A stretch of DNA of 64,000 bases from Flavobacteriales bacterium UBA7612 (lineage in GTDB: Bacteria > Bacteroidota > Bacteroidia > Flavobacteriales > Weeksellaceae), in assembly GCA_002484335.1 (NCBI GenBank), contig DLJQ01000018.1, forward strand, positions 1-64,000, written 5' to 3'. Positions 34,981 through 44,202 of the stretch are shown here, piece by piece; the first letter of the stretch is position 1, and every line of letters begins with the position of its first letter. Both the position numbers and the translations under genes were made by a program. The notes beneath the pieces are model-generated. The model had not been told where the DNA came from. It saw only the letters and a program-made list of their open reading frames with translations, and did no database searches.

Positions 34981-37191
34981 TTAAACTGTAATCTTTTTTT
35001 CTTCAATTTTAGATTCAGTATCTTTTGAATTATTTTCAACAAAAACTTGTCCAACTTTAGAAAAATCTGAAACGATTTCATATAAATACTCAAGTAAATT
35101 TTTAATTAATTCAGCATCATTTTTTAAATCATCTGTAGTCATTTCTTCCATAGTTACTGGATGTTCATCAAAAATAATAGTTTTTAATAAATTCTCTGTT
35201 TTGTAATTTCCATACATATTAATGTTTTGTAATAACAATTGTAGAATTTTAGTGATTAAACGTATATGCTCAGATGTAAGAATAACCGAATTATTTTTTT
35301 TAATAATCTTTACTAAGCCTACAGAATAAGAAACAAATGATTGATTGAAAATGGTGAAACTATTTAGTTCATCAGCATTTTTTTGTTTGTCTTTTGGTTC
35401 AGAAATAACTCGCTGAAAAACAGAATTAATGTTTGCCATAGCAATGAAAAGATCTTTACGTGCAATTTTATAATCTGTTGTAGAAACTTCATTGTCAGCT
35501 AAACGTTTAAAGACAAGAAAAATAAATTCATAATCGGCTATAAGTGCTTTTTGTATATATTCGTTCATATTATTTTTTTCCCATGTAGGAAATATTAAAT
35601 AACATGAAATAAATGCCATAAATCCACCTATAATAGTATCCATAAATCGTTCTTCTATGATGGTTATGGTATCAATTTTAGAATAAAAACTAAAAGCAAT
35701 AAGTACATAAGCTGTTAAATAAAATGTTCCTACAGAATATCTTTGTCTTATAAATGTATATGCAAGAAGCATGAAGAAAAGCATAAGAGTAAATCTAATT
35801 CCTTGATCATGAATAAAAAGAACAATTAATAACCCTATAATTCCTCCTGAAATAGTACCTTTTAATCGTTGATAATTTCTTTTCTTTGTAACACTAAAAC
35901 CAGGTTTTAATATAACAACTGTTGTCATTAAAATCCAATAGCTATGGTAACTTGTAGGTACAATAAATGTAATTGCATAACCAGCAAGCATAACAATTGT
36001 AGCTCTTAGCGCATGACGAAATATAGATGATTTTATATTAAAATGATCTCGCATTTTATAAGGTGAGTAATTAACTGTAGGCTGAAAATTCTGTGCATGA
36101 TCTAATGGATTTTTCTTTTTTTCTGAAAAAGAATCATCATAAAAGAATTTGTGAATAAAGTCTATTTTGTATATTACTTGTTTTATATTAATGTATATTT
36201 TTGTAAGAACAATAGGTTTTTTACCCTCATCATACAATTCTTTAATAGCATCATCAATCTTTTTTAATTCTACTTCAAAATCAAAAGTAGGCGATTTAGG
36301 TTTTTTGTTAGAATTGATATGGTAAGCAATCATTTTTAATTCATGCGCAAGTTTATTCATCATATTATAAATTTTACGCATAGCTTTAGTATCGCCATAT
36401 TCTTCTCTGATTTTTTTATAATCGTATTGTGTTGCAGTTATATTTTCAAAAATATCAATTAAGTCAGAATAGATAAATACAATTGATCGTCCAATAGGTG
36501 TTTGATCTTTTACTAATCTTTTATTACTAAATACCAACTCACGAACTAAACTTTGTTTTTCGTTAATGATAACATGTTCATCAATTAACTTCTTTATAAT
36601 ATCATCATAATTAGAGTCTCTATCAAACATTGATGCTTTGATACGAATATATTCAGATACATGTATCATAGTGTCAGCAAGATTTTGTTGTGCCATCCTA
36701 TATGGTCGAAAAGTACTTATAGCAAGACTAAATATAGAATACCAAATAGCACCAGCAGTTATGTAACTTGCAATTTGTAAAGCACTTAGGTCGTCTCTTA
36801 AGTCATTCATGTTCATGACCATAGACATCATAATTACCATCCCTAGAGCACTGGCTCTTTGTCCCCAAACAGCAAGCATATTTGAACAAAAAACAATTAC
36901 AATTAAGAATAATCCCAAAACATATTCTAAATGATTAATTGTTTTAGTAAGAAATGAAATAATAAAAATGAAAAGAACAGATAACCATAGAAAATTTCGT
37001 CTTTCTTTAAAAGGTCCAGGTGTATCTGTCATATGTGCTAATACAGCACCAAGGCTCATTGTTACACCAGTATATAATTCTCCAAAATATCCTGCTACAA
37101 TAGGAGGAATAACAATAGCTATTGAAGTTTTTATTCCATCTGCTAAAGCTTCTCCATAAATGAAATTTTCTAATTTGTTTTTAAATTCCAA
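34981..37191 (-). CDS. FUSC family inner membrane protein (YccS-like)
   Basis: A 736-residue membrane protein with two hydrophobic blocks: residues about 20-170, and a FUSC-type block at about 400-525 (LKPGFSVTKKRNYQRLKGT is the characteristic motif). Each is followed by a helical cytoplasmic domain. The family resembles aromatic-acid efflux and fusaric acid resistance proteins, but the substrate is unknown. The start is a TTG, as no upstream ATG is in frame. No partner periplasmic adaptor lies next to it. Confidence 0.88.
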   Translation of the reverse strand: MEFKNKLENFIYGEALADGIKTSIAIVIPPIVAGYFGELYTGVTMSLGAVLAHMTDTPGPFKERRNFLWLSVLFIFIISFLTKTINHLEYVLGLFLIVIVFCSNMLAVWGQRASALGMVIMMSMVMNMNDLRDDLSALQIASYITAGAIWYSIFSLAISTFRPYRMAQQNLADTMIHVSEYIRIKASMFDRDSNYDDIIKKLIDEHVIINEKQSLVRELVFSNKRLVKDQTPIGRSIVFIYSDLIDIFENITATQYDYKKIREEYGDTKAMRKIYNMMNKLAHELKMIAYHINSNKKPKSPTFDFEVELKKIDDAIKELYDEGKKPIVLTKIYINIKQVIYKIDFIHKFFYDDSFSEKKKNPLDHAQNFQPTVNYSPYKMRDHFNIKSSIFRHALRATIVMLAGYAITFIVPTSYHSYWILMTTVVILKPGFSVTKKRNYQRLKGTISGGIIGLLIVLFIHDQGIRFTLMLFFMLLAYTFIRQRYSVGTFYLTAYVLIAFSFYSKIDTITIIEERFMDTIIGGFMAFISCYLIFPTWEKNNMNEYIQKALIADYEFIFLVFKRLADNEVSTTDYKIARKDLFIAMANINSVFQRVISEPKDKQKNADELNSFTIFNQSFVSYSVGLVKIIKKNNSVILTSEHIRLITKILQLLLQNINMYGNYKTENLLKTIIFDEHPVTMEEMTTDDLKNDAELIKNLLEYLYEIVSDFSKVGQVFVENNSKDTESKIEEKKITV

Positions 37192-37252
37192 ATGATGTAA
37201 ATTTTAATTGTGATTTTGATATCTATAAAATTAATATATCTTTTTTATAAAT

Positions 37253-38422
37253 TCAATAAATACGTGATGTTTTTAAAATATGAAAACCATTCATGCTTTG
37301 AGTAAAAATAAGAGTAGTATCTCCACCATCAATAATTTTAAATTTTTTCTTAATACTATCGATTGATTGATTAAAATTTTTAACTAGCATATTTGCCTTC
37401 ATTTTAGTAATTTCTTTTTTAGGATTTCTTATTTCATGTTCAACTTCATAAATTTTACCTGGAAATTCATTCATAATTTCTGATGAAGTATATAGATGAG
37501 TATTTTGATGAAGTTTTGTAAGATTTAATTTTTCTGATACTAATTTAAAAGCTCCTGTTTTTAATATAGATACATTAGGTTCATAGATATATTTTGAAAC
37601 AGAACCATAACTTGCTATTGCATCTATTTCATCAAAGAAATTAAATTGAAAATTAGTTTGATTACTTTCTAAATTAATAGCTTTTATTATAGGATTTTTT
37701 AATGTATTATTTTTATCTAATAAAATTAGAAAATCTTTTACCTCATTTTTTAAAGCAACAATATGTATTTCAGAAATATGTATTATTTGTTCAAGAGTTA
37801 AAGAAATATCTAATAATGGAGAAAGTTTTATCATTATTTTATCACTTTTTTCAAAAAAAGTAGGAATCCATTCTAAAATATTAGGTTCTAAATCTTCTAA
37901 AATAAATTTTCTTCCACCAGAGTTTCTTCGTGCAGGATCAAGGTAAATAACATCAAATTTTAATTCTGAATGTTGTTCAAAAAAATCTTGAAAAGAGTTA
38001 GAATAAACATCTACATTTGGTGTGAGAATTGAAGTATTGTTTTTTACAATCTCACTTAATTCTTTATTTTTCTCTATATGATAAACTTTTGAAAATCTTT
38101 TAGCAAAAGCCATTGTATCAATTCCAAATCCAGCAGTTAAATCAATCAATGTTTTCCCCTCAATTATACTACTCTTATAATTTGCTGTAGCTTCAGAACT
38201 TGCTTGTTCTAAATTAATTGAAGGAGGAAAGAATATGTTTTTGGTTTTGTATAAAGTAGGGAATTTATATTTAGAAACTTGTAATCCTTTTAATTGTTGG
38301 GCAATTTCTGCAGAAGAAATTGATTCAAAAGGAGATTTTTTTAAAACAATTTTTTTAAAATCCTCATGTTCAATTGATTTTAAATAATCTTGAAATTCTG
38401 AGGATAAAATAGTATTATTCAA
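37253..38422 (-). CDS. SAM-dependent methyltransferase with THUMP-like domain
   Basis: A 389-residue protein. The Rossmann methyltransferase core has SAM motif I in LIDLTAGFGIDTMAFAKRF and the catalytic-loop motif VIYLDPARRN. The C-terminal part resembles the THUMP-like domain found in this Bacteroidota family. It probably methylates RNA, but the target is not known. It begins with TTG; no earlier ATG is available. It lies after the mutase subunit gene with a 34-nt gap, so it is probably the last gene of that operon. Confidence 0.85.
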   Translation of the reverse strand: MNNTILSSEFQDYLKSIEHEDFKKIVLKKSPFESISSAEIAQQLKGLQVSKYKFPTLYKTKNIFFPPSINLEQASSEATANYKSSIIEGKTLIDLTAGFGIDTMAFAKRFSKVYHIEKNKELSEIVKNNTSILTPNVDVYSNSFQDFFEQHSELKFDVIYLDPARRNSGGRKFILEDLEPNILEWIPTFFEKSDKIMIKLSPLLDISLTLEQIIHISEIHIVALKNEVKDFLILLDKNNTLKNPIIKAINLESNQTNFQFNFFDEIDAIASYGSVSKYIYEPNVSILKTGAFKLVSEKLNLTKLHQNTHLYTSSEIMNEFPGKIYEVEHEIRNPKKEITKMKANMLVKNFNQSIDSIKKKFKIIDGGDTTLIFTQSMNGFHILKTSRIY

Positions 38423-38456
38423 TGTTGTAATAGTTTATTAATTAACTAATATGAAA

Positions 38457-39647
38457 TTATTTTTTTTCTTCTTTTTCAGCTAATCTAGTTGGAACAATAG
38501 GTAAAAAAATAACTTGTTTTATTACTTTTTCTTTTTTTCTTATATCTCTTTCCTCTAATGAAATTTTATTTTTATTTACACCTATTAGTTGTAAAATTTT
38601 TTCATCAAAATCTTTTTGCTCCTTTTTGGCAGTTGTATAAATCAAATCTTGAATAGTTTCATTTTCTATTGATTGTAGAAAACCTCCTGAGTTTTGAATA
38701 GTTTTAAATAATTCCAAAGCTTTTTCACCTATTTGATCAGTTAAATTTTCTACATAATAAGAGCCAGAAATATAATCTTCATATTGCAATAAACTATTCA
38801 TTTCATTTTCTATAACTATTGCATCACTTTTTCCTAATAATGATGCAGATATTTCTAATGATGACCTGATAATATTATTATTTTCATTTAGAGAGGATTT
38901 GTTTCTATTAGAAGTTAATGAAACAATATAAGCTTCACTTTTTACATTATATTGTTCTAATATTAATCGCCATAAAAATCTAAAAGCTCTGAGTTTTGCA
39001 ATTTCAAAAAAATAATTACTACTAATTCCAAATTTAAAATAGATTTTATCAGCAATATCTACCCCAAATTCTTCAATGTATTCTACAGCGTGTGCTAAAC
39101 TTATAGCTATTTCTTGTATATGATTTGCTCCTGCATTTTGATATATTTCACCTTGAATAGATATACATTTCGTAAAGCATTTTTGTTTTAGGATATGTTT
39201 AATTAAATCTCGATCAGCTTTTCGATTTTCTTTTAATCGAAGACCATTCTGTGCATAATAACCATATACATCAAAATCCAAAAATTTTCTTTGGGGTAAT
39301 TTTTCTAAATTATTAAAATTTAATGTTTCATAATATTGAAAGTGTAAATCATAGCAGGAAGAAATTATTTCTAAATTCTCAATATTATCTTTTTCAATAT
39401 AATAAGCAGAACTTAATTTATTATCAAATTGGTTATTGTATTTAGAAATAATTTTAGTAGTATTAGAAATAGATTTTAGATTAATGTAATCAACATCATT
39501 TTTTATGTACAATGGTTTTACATTAATATGATCATTTGTTCCCCAAACGAGAGTTTTATTATAATCTAAACCCTCTAATTCTACTTGAACTTTATTTTTC
39601 CATTGTTTTTCTGAGATAGAAATGATATCGTCAAAAAATTTATCCAT
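38457..39647 (-). CDS. mutA: Methylmalonyl-CoA mutase small (beta) subunit
   Basis: The non-catalytic subunit of the B12-dependent mutase that interconverts methylmalonyl-CoA and succinyl-CoA. It starts FFDDIISISEKQWKNKVQ and keeps the barrel pattern, e.g. the AGANHIQEIAISLAHAVEY stretch and the ENLTDQIGEKALELFK helix near the end. At 396 residues it lacks a B12-binding domain, as expected for small subunits. The catalytic large subunit is not in this window, although it usually lies directly downstream in flavobacteria; here a methyltransferase gene follows. It abuts the DivIC-like gene. Confidence 0.88.
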   Translation of the reverse strand: MDKFFDDIISISEKQWKNKVQVELEGLDYNKTLVWGTNDHINVKPLYIKNDVDYINLKSISNTTKIISKYNNQFDNKLSSAYYIEKDNIENLEIISSCYDLHFQYYETLNFNNLEKLPQRKFLDFDVYGYYAQNGLRLKENRKADRDLIKHILKQKCFTKCISIQGEIYQNAGANHIQEIAISLAHAVEYIEEFGVDIADKIYFKFGISSNYFFEIAKLRAFRFLWRLILEQYNVKSEAYIVSLTSNRNKSSLNENNNIIRSSLEISASLLGKSDAIVIENEMNSLLQYEDYISGSYYVENLTDQIGEKALELFKTIQNSGGFLQSIENETIQDLIYTTAKKEQKDFDEKILQLIGVNKNKISLEERDIRKKEKVIKQVIFLPIVPTRLAEKEEKK

Positions 39648-40030
39648 TATTTTTTATCTTTTGGTTCTTCAACTCTTTCTTGTTGAATAATGAATATATC
39701 TTCATCTTCTTTTTTAAGAAAATGCTGTTCTCTTGCGATACGTTCTATTTCAGCAGGATTATTATTTAGTTCGTTTAATTTTTCTTTTTCTTTATTTAAA
39801 TTTTGTTCAAAATAGGCTTCATCCATTTCTAATAAACGAATTTGCTTATCTAATTCTCTATGTACAAAAAATGAGTTTTGATCGAAAAAAAACATCCAAA
39901 TAACAAAAGCAACAGACAGAATAAAATAACGATTCCAAACTATTTTAAATAATCGAGAATCTCTTATTTTCTTTTTAGGAACTTCTGGAGTTAATTCTTC
40001 ATCTAATATTTCTTTCGATGTATTTTTCAT
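39647..40030 (-). CDS. Septum formation initiator (FtsB/DivIC-like)
   Basis: A 127-residue bitopic protein with a cytoplasmic basic N-terminus, one membrane segment (YFILSVAFVIWMFFF) and a periplasmic coiled coil (DEAYFEQNLNKEKEKLNEL). It ends in an acidic region with the ERIAREQHFLKKEDED motif of the FtsB/DivIC family. It takes part in divisome assembly together with FtsL and FtsQ. It is adjacent to udk and mutA, with gaps of 0-1 nt, so these form one operon. Confidence 0.9.
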   Translation of the reverse strand: MKNTSKEILDEELTPEVPKKKIRDSRLFKIVWNRYFILSVAFVIWMFFFDQNSFFVHRELDKQIRLLEMDEAYFEQNLNKEKEKLNELNNNPAEIERIAREQHFLKKEDEDIFIIQQERVEEPKDKK

Positions 40031-40711
40031 TTATATGGTTACTTGAGAGTTTAACTTTTCTTTGATAACAGTAGAAAGAACTTTTACCGCAACAGAATTT
40101 TTCTTTTTCATGTTAGGAATAATTATATCTGCGTAGTTTTTAGAAGGTTCTATAAATTGTTGATGCATTGGTTTTAATGTTTTTTGATAACGAGTTAATA
40201 CTTCATCTAAATCACGACCTCTTTCTTGTATATCTCTTCGTACACGACGAATTAATCTTTCATCAGAATCTGCATGTACAAAGATTTTAACATCAAATAA
40301 ATCTCTTAATTCTGGATCTGTTAAAACTAAAATTCCTTCAACAATAATAACACTTTGTGGGTGAGTAAGAATTGTTTCATCTTTTCTGCTGTGAGTAATA
40401 AATGAATAAACTGGTTGCTCTATAGAGATACCACTTTTTAATAATGAAACATGTTCTTTTAATAATTCAAAATCAATTGATCTTGGGTGATCAAAATTTA
40501 TTTTTGAGCGTTCTTCAAAAGATAAATCTAAATGATCTTTATAATAATTATCTTGCGAAATAACAATTACACTTTCGGCGTTTAGGTCTCTCAAAATATT
40601 ATTAACAACAGTAGTTTTTCCTGAACCTGTTCCACCTGCAATTCCAATTACTAGCATCTTTTTTTTATTATTTTTTAAATTATTAGTTGTTTCCATTGCA
40701 AGATCATCCAT
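40031..40711 (-). CDS. udk: Uridine kinase
   Basis: Phosphorylates uridine and cytidine in pyrimidine salvage. The P-loop GIAGGTGSGKTTVV is at about residues 23-36. The nucleoside-binding elements VISQDNYYKD and FDHPRSIDFELL, and the IFVHADSDERLIRRVRRD lid, are present. An ATG at 40711 gives 226 residues; two internal ATGs (40696, 40657) would shorten the N-terminus, and the sequence does not decide. It is the first gene of the operon. Confidence 0.95.
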   Translation of the reverse strand: MDDLAMETTNNLKNNKKKMLVIGIAGGTGSGKTTVVNNILRDLNAESVIVISQDNYYKDHLDLSFEERSKINFDHPRSIDFELLKEHVSLLKSGISIEQPVYSFITHSRKDETILTHPQSVIIVEGILVLTDPELRDLFDVKIFVHADSDERLIRRVRRDIQERGRDLDEVLTRYQKTLKPMHQQFIEPSKNYADIIIPNMKKKNSVAVKVLSTVIKEKLNSQVTI

Positions 40712-40903
40712 TAAATTTTATTAAAGATAAAATTTTACTTCCTAATTTTAAAATATTTATGAATGATTCTTGTTTTTTTATTTTTTTAGTATAGAATAGG
40801 TTAGGATTAATAAAAAGAGTATGGTTAATCAAATTATTATTTGATTCTAATTTTAATCGACTATTTAGGTATAAATTAATCATTTAAATTTTTTCACACA
40901 AAA

Positions 40904-40923
40904 AAAGTACTTGACAGTACTTT
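40904..40923 (-). terminator. Orphan terminator-like hairpin in the udk-DUF4126 gap
   Basis: A perfect 7-bp stem, AAAGTAC/GTACTTT, with a 6-nt loop. On the minus strand it is followed by an uninterrupted run of T residues, the form of an intrinsic terminator, but no minus-strand gene lies upstream of it. Another hairpin (AATCAAAT/ATTTGATT, 40827-40846) is in the same 312-nt gap (40712-41023). Nothing else is recognised there. Confidence 0.45.
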
Positions 40924-41023
40924 CCTAATTTTATTAATCGCGTGCAAAGGAAAGAAAAAAATGATAATTATTAAGTATTTTTTTTGTAAATTTAAGTAAT
41001 CAAAACTGTTAAAAACATAAAAA

Positions 41024-41626
41024 ATGAACGAATTATTATCAACAAATTTTCTCTTACCAATACTCATAGGTATTGGTTTAGTAGCTGCAACTGGTTTTAG
41101 AATATTCTTACCACTTTTCATTGTAAGTTTATTAACCGATTCAGGAAGTATTGATTTAAATATTTCTGATAATTGGAGTTGGATTGGAACTGATACAACG
41201 ATGATGATTTTAGGATTATTGGCCGCTGTAGAAATAGTAGTATATTATATTCCTATTTTAGACAATTTTTTAGATAAATTATCTGTGCCCTTAGCTGCAA
41301 TTGCAGGGATATTTATTTTTAAAATTGTATTACCTGAGTTGATTAATGAATACCTTTCTTGGGTATTAGCTATAGTTATTGGAGGAGGAGTTTCTTTCTT
41401 TATTTCTGCAACTATGACAGCAGCAAGAGATGTATCAACAATAACTACAAGAGGAGAGGGGAATTTTGTAATTAGTACAGTAGAAACACTTTGTTCTGTA
41501 ATTTTGATATTTATGTCAATTTATTTACCAGTGCTTTGTTTCTTCTTTGTATTATTTATATTGTACAGTTGTTATTATGCTTACAGTCATGTAAGTAAAA
41601 GAAAAAACAATATATTATTGCATTAA
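41024..41626 (+). CDS. DUF4126 family membrane protein
   Basis: A 200-residue integral membrane protein of the DUF4126 family, with about five hydrophobic segments. The family pattern LPILIGIGLVAATGFRIFLP is near the N-terminus, and the later DNFLDKLSVPLAAIAGI and ARDVSTITT segments are also characteristic. Its function is unknown. It is monocistronic and ends in a bidirectional terminator. Confidence 0.88.
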   Translation: MNELLSTNFLLPILIGIGLVAATGFRIFLPLFIVSLLTDSGSIDLNISDNWSWIGTDTTMMILGLLAAVEIVVYYIPILDNFLDKLSVPLAAIAGIFIFKIVLPELINEYLSWVLAIVIGGGVSFFISATMTAARDVSTITTRGEGNFVISTVETLCSVILIFMSIYLPVLCFFFVLFILYSCYYAYSHVSKRKNNILLH

Positions 41627-41641
41627 AATTAAAATAATAAT

Positions 41642-41677
41642 AAAAAACCTTGATAACAATTGTTATCAAGGTTTTTT
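41642..41677. terminator. Bidirectional terminator between DUF4126 and glpR
   Basis: A perfect palindrome of 18 bp per arm (AAAAAACCTTGATAACAA and its complement). It serves both the plus-strand DUF4126 gene and the minus-strand DeoR-type regulator gene. Confidence 0.92.
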
Positions 41678-41703
41678 ATTAAAAGAAACAAAAAGAAATA
41701 TTA

Positions 41704-42483
41704 TTAAACAATAGTTAATTTTACTCCAAGGTTATCAATATCTTCTTTTGCTTTTTCCGTAATTCTAGAGTCAGTTATAATATGGTCAATTTCATTAAGA
41801 TTACATATTTTACCAAAACCTTTTTTTCCGAATTTACTATAATCAGTTAATACAATTGTTTTTTGAGAAGCTTTTATCATAAGATGATTTAAATTGGCTT
41901 CGAGTAAATTAGAGGTTGTTAATCCGTAATCTGTATCAATACCATCAATTCCAAGAAATAATTTAGAAAAAGAAAGTTTTTTCAATGTATCTTCAGCATA
42001 AGGTCCAACAACAGATGTAGAGTTTGGTCGAACAACACCACCTAATTGTATTACTTCAATATTAGCTTTACCACTAAGAGCTAATGCAACGTTCATTGCA
42101 GAAGTTACAACTGTTAACTTTCCATTTGTTACGTTTATAGCCTGAGCAAATTGTAAAACAGTTGTTCCCGAAGCTATTAAAATTGCATCATTTGGTTCAA
42201 TTAAAGATGCAGCAAATTTTGCTATATCTCTCTTTTGTTCAACATTTAATAAGCTTTTTTCGTTTACATTTATATCTTGTGTATAGGGATTGTTTTTATA
42301 TATTAAACCATGAGCTTTGTATATTAAGTCCATGTTTTCTAATGTTTTAATGTCTTTTCTGATTGTGACAATAGATACATCAAGTTTTTTTGCTAAATCA
42401 GATATTTTAACGACTTCATTTTTCTCTAATTGATCTAAAATATAATTATGTCTTTGCGCCATTGTTTCAAATTCTATCATCAT
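41704..42483 (-). CDS. DeoR/GlpR family regulator of the glycerol operon
   Basis: A 259-residue DeoR-type regulator. The N-terminal winged helix contains LDQLEKNEVVKISDLAKKLDVSIVTIRKDIKTLE, which is the family signature. The C-terminal DeoRC domain, with the GTTVLQFA loop and ending ITDSRITEKAKED, binds a phosphorylated sugar-like effector. It is divergent from the glpD-glpK-glpF genes, so it is probably the glycerol repressor with glycerol-3-phosphate as inducer; the ligand is inferred. Two ATGs are adjacent at the start. Confidence 0.93.
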   Translation of the reverse strand: MMIEFETMAQRHNYILDQLEKNEVVKISDLAKKLDVSIVTIRKDIKTLENMDLIYKAHGLIYKNNPYTQDINVNEKSLLNVEQKRDIAKFAASLIEPNDAILIASGTTVLQFAQAINVTNGKLTVVTSAMNVALALSGKANIEVIQLGGVVRPNSTSVVGPYAEDTLKKLSFSKLFLGIDGIDTDYGLTTSNLLEANLNHLMIKASQKTIVLTDYSKFGKKGFGKICNLNEIDHIITDSRITEKAKEDIDNLGVKLTIV

Positions 42484-42502
42484 TTATGTTTTAAAATCTA
42501 CT

Positions 42503-42510
42503 CAAATTTA
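42503..42510 (-). promoter_or_regulatory. -7 promoter box of the glp regulator
   Basis: TAAATTTG on the minus strand, 19 nt before the regulator ATG. Confidence 0.45.
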
Positions 42511-42516
42511 ATAAAG

Positions 42517-42545
42517 TTTTTACATATAATTATTTCTTTTTACAT
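42517..42545. promoter_or_regulatory. Candidate operator of the glp regulator
   Basis: The sequence TTTTTACAT occurs at 42517-42525 and at 42537-42545, exactly 20 bp apart (two helical turns) in the divergent region. DeoR-type repressors often bind tandem sites, but the sequence is AT-rich and could recur by chance. Confidence 0.35.
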
Positions 42546-42586
42546 TAAAAATAGTTTTTATTTATTTCTTATTTGTTTTTTTTTAT

Positions 42587-42594
42587 TATTTTTG
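42587..42594 (+). promoter_or_regulatory. -7 promoter box of the glpDKF operon
   Basis: TATTTTTG, ending 19 nt before the glpD ATG. Confidence 0.5.
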
Positions 42595-42613
42595 ATTTCG
42601 AAATGTTTTTATT

Positions 42614-44173
42614 ATGAAAAGAAGCTCTTTATTAAAACAAATAGCATCAACAAAAGATTGGGATGTTATAATAATCGGTGGAGGAGCCACTGGTCTTGGA
42701 TGTGCAATGGATGCTGCTACTAGAGGATATAAGACTTTATTAGTTGAACAAGCTGATTTTGCAAAAGGGACTTCAAGTAAAGCAACTAAGCTTTTACATG
42801 GAGGGGTTCGATATATGGCACAAGGTGATATTGGTTTAGTAAAAGAGGCTTGTCATGAAAGAGGTCTATTATTAAAAAATGCACCTCATCTTACAAGAAA
42901 TACTTCTTTTGTAATTCCTAATTACTCGTATTTTGATAATATTATGTATACGGTTGGTTTAAAGTTTTATGATTTTTTAGCTGGGAAATTAAGTTTAGGA
43001 AAATCAAGATACGTTAATTCAAAAAATACATTGAAATTACTTTCTACAGTAAAACCTAATGGTTTAAAAGGAGGAGTAGTGTATCAAGATGGTCAATTTG
43101 ATGATTCAAGATTAGCCCTAAATATAGCTCAGACAGCTATAGAAAATGGTGCTTGTGTTTTAAATTATACAAAAGTTGTAGGTCTTTTAAAAGATTCGAA
43201 AGGAAAACTTTCTGGAGTAAAAATAAAAACAGAAGATACGGAAGAAGTATATGAATTAAATGCTAAAGCAGTTATTAATGCAACAGGAGTTTATGCTGAT
43301 AATATTTTGCAATTTGATAAACCTAATTCACCTCATCTAGTAAGACCAAGTCAGGGTGTTCATATAACAATTGACAAAAAATTCTTGCCAGGTAAAAATG
43401 CTTTAATGATTCCTAAAACTAGTGATGGTCGTGTATTATTTGCTGTACCATGGTATGATAAATTAATTCTAGGAACAACTGATACGCTTAGAGATCATGC
43501 AGAATTAGAACCACGAGCTTTAGATGAAGAAATTAATTTTATCTTAACTACAGCTCAACAATATTTAGTAGGAAAACCGACTAAAGATGATGTGCAAGCT
43601 ATTTTTGCTGGTTTACGTCCTTTAGCTGCACCACAAGGTGAAGGGAAAAACACTAAAGAGATTTCTCGTAGTCATAAAATCTTAGTTTCTGATAGTGGAT
43701 TAGTAACAATTATAGGTGGGAAATGGACAACATTTAGAAGAATGGGACAAGATACAATTGATAAAATTATTCAATTGAATAAAGTTCCTTCAGTAAGTTG
43801 TAAAACTGAGCAATTAAAAATACATGGATATGAAGAAAATGTCAACTTTGAAAAAGATTTACATTTTTATGGTTCTGATAGATCAGAGATATTGAAATTG
43901 GAAAAAGAAAACCCTCAGTATGCTGAAAAATTATTGCCAAAATATGATTACACATATGCTTGTGCTGTTTTTGCTGTAAGAAATGAATTAGCATATAAAT
44001 TAGAAGATGTTTTAGCTCGTAGACTTCGACTTTTATTATTAGATGCAAAAGGAGCAGTTGAAGTTTCTCATAAAGTAGCAACAATTATGGCTCAAGAGTT
44101 AGGTAAAGATGAACAATGGATTCAAAAAGAAGTAAATGAATTTGCTCAATTAGCAAAAATATATCAATTATAA
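42614..44173 (+). CDS. glpD: Glycerol-3-phosphate dehydrogenase/oxidase
   Basis: A membrane-associated FAD enzyme of 519 residues oxidising glycerol-3-phosphate to dihydroxyacetone phosphate. The FAD-binding motif IIGGGATGLGCAMDAATRG is near residue 20, and TKLLHGGVRYMAQGD is the substrate-side segment. The LRPLAAP motif and the C-terminal helical domain with its basic ARRLRLLLLDAKG are also typical. It is the first gene of the glycerol operon; glpK follows 29 nt downstream. Confidence 0.95.
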   Translation: MKRSSLLKQIASTKDWDVIIIGGGATGLGCAMDAATRGYKTLLVEQADFAKGTSSKATKLLHGGVRYMAQGDIGLVKEACHERGLLLKNAPHLTRNTSFVIPNYSYFDNIMYTVGLKFYDFLAGKLSLGKSRYVNSKNTLKLLSTVKPNGLKGGVVYQDGQFDDSRLALNIAQTAIENGACVLNYTKVVGLLKDSKGKLSGVKIKTEDTEEVYELNAKAVINATGVYADNILQFDKPNSPHLVRPSQGVHITIDKKFLPGKNALMIPKTSDGRVLFAVPWYDKLILGTTDTLRDHAELEPRALDEEINFILTTAQQYLVGKPTKDDVQAIFAGLRPLAAPQGEGKNTKEISRSHKILVSDSGLVTIIGGKWTTFRRMGQDTIDKIIQLNKVPSVSCKTEQLKIHGYEENVNFEKDLHFYGSDRSEILKLEKENPQYAEKLLPKYDYTYACAVFAVRNELAYKLEDVLARRLRLLLLDAKGAVEVSHKVATIMAQELGKDEQWIQKEVNEFAQLAKIYQL

Positions 44174-44202
44174 GAAGAAAAAAAAATTAAAAACCACAAA
44201 AA

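Noticed and set aside
40894..41121. Minus-strand frame over the start of the DUF4126 gene
   Set aside because: It overlaps a well-supported plus-strand gene antisense and includes the orphan terminator hairpin; no family resemblance.
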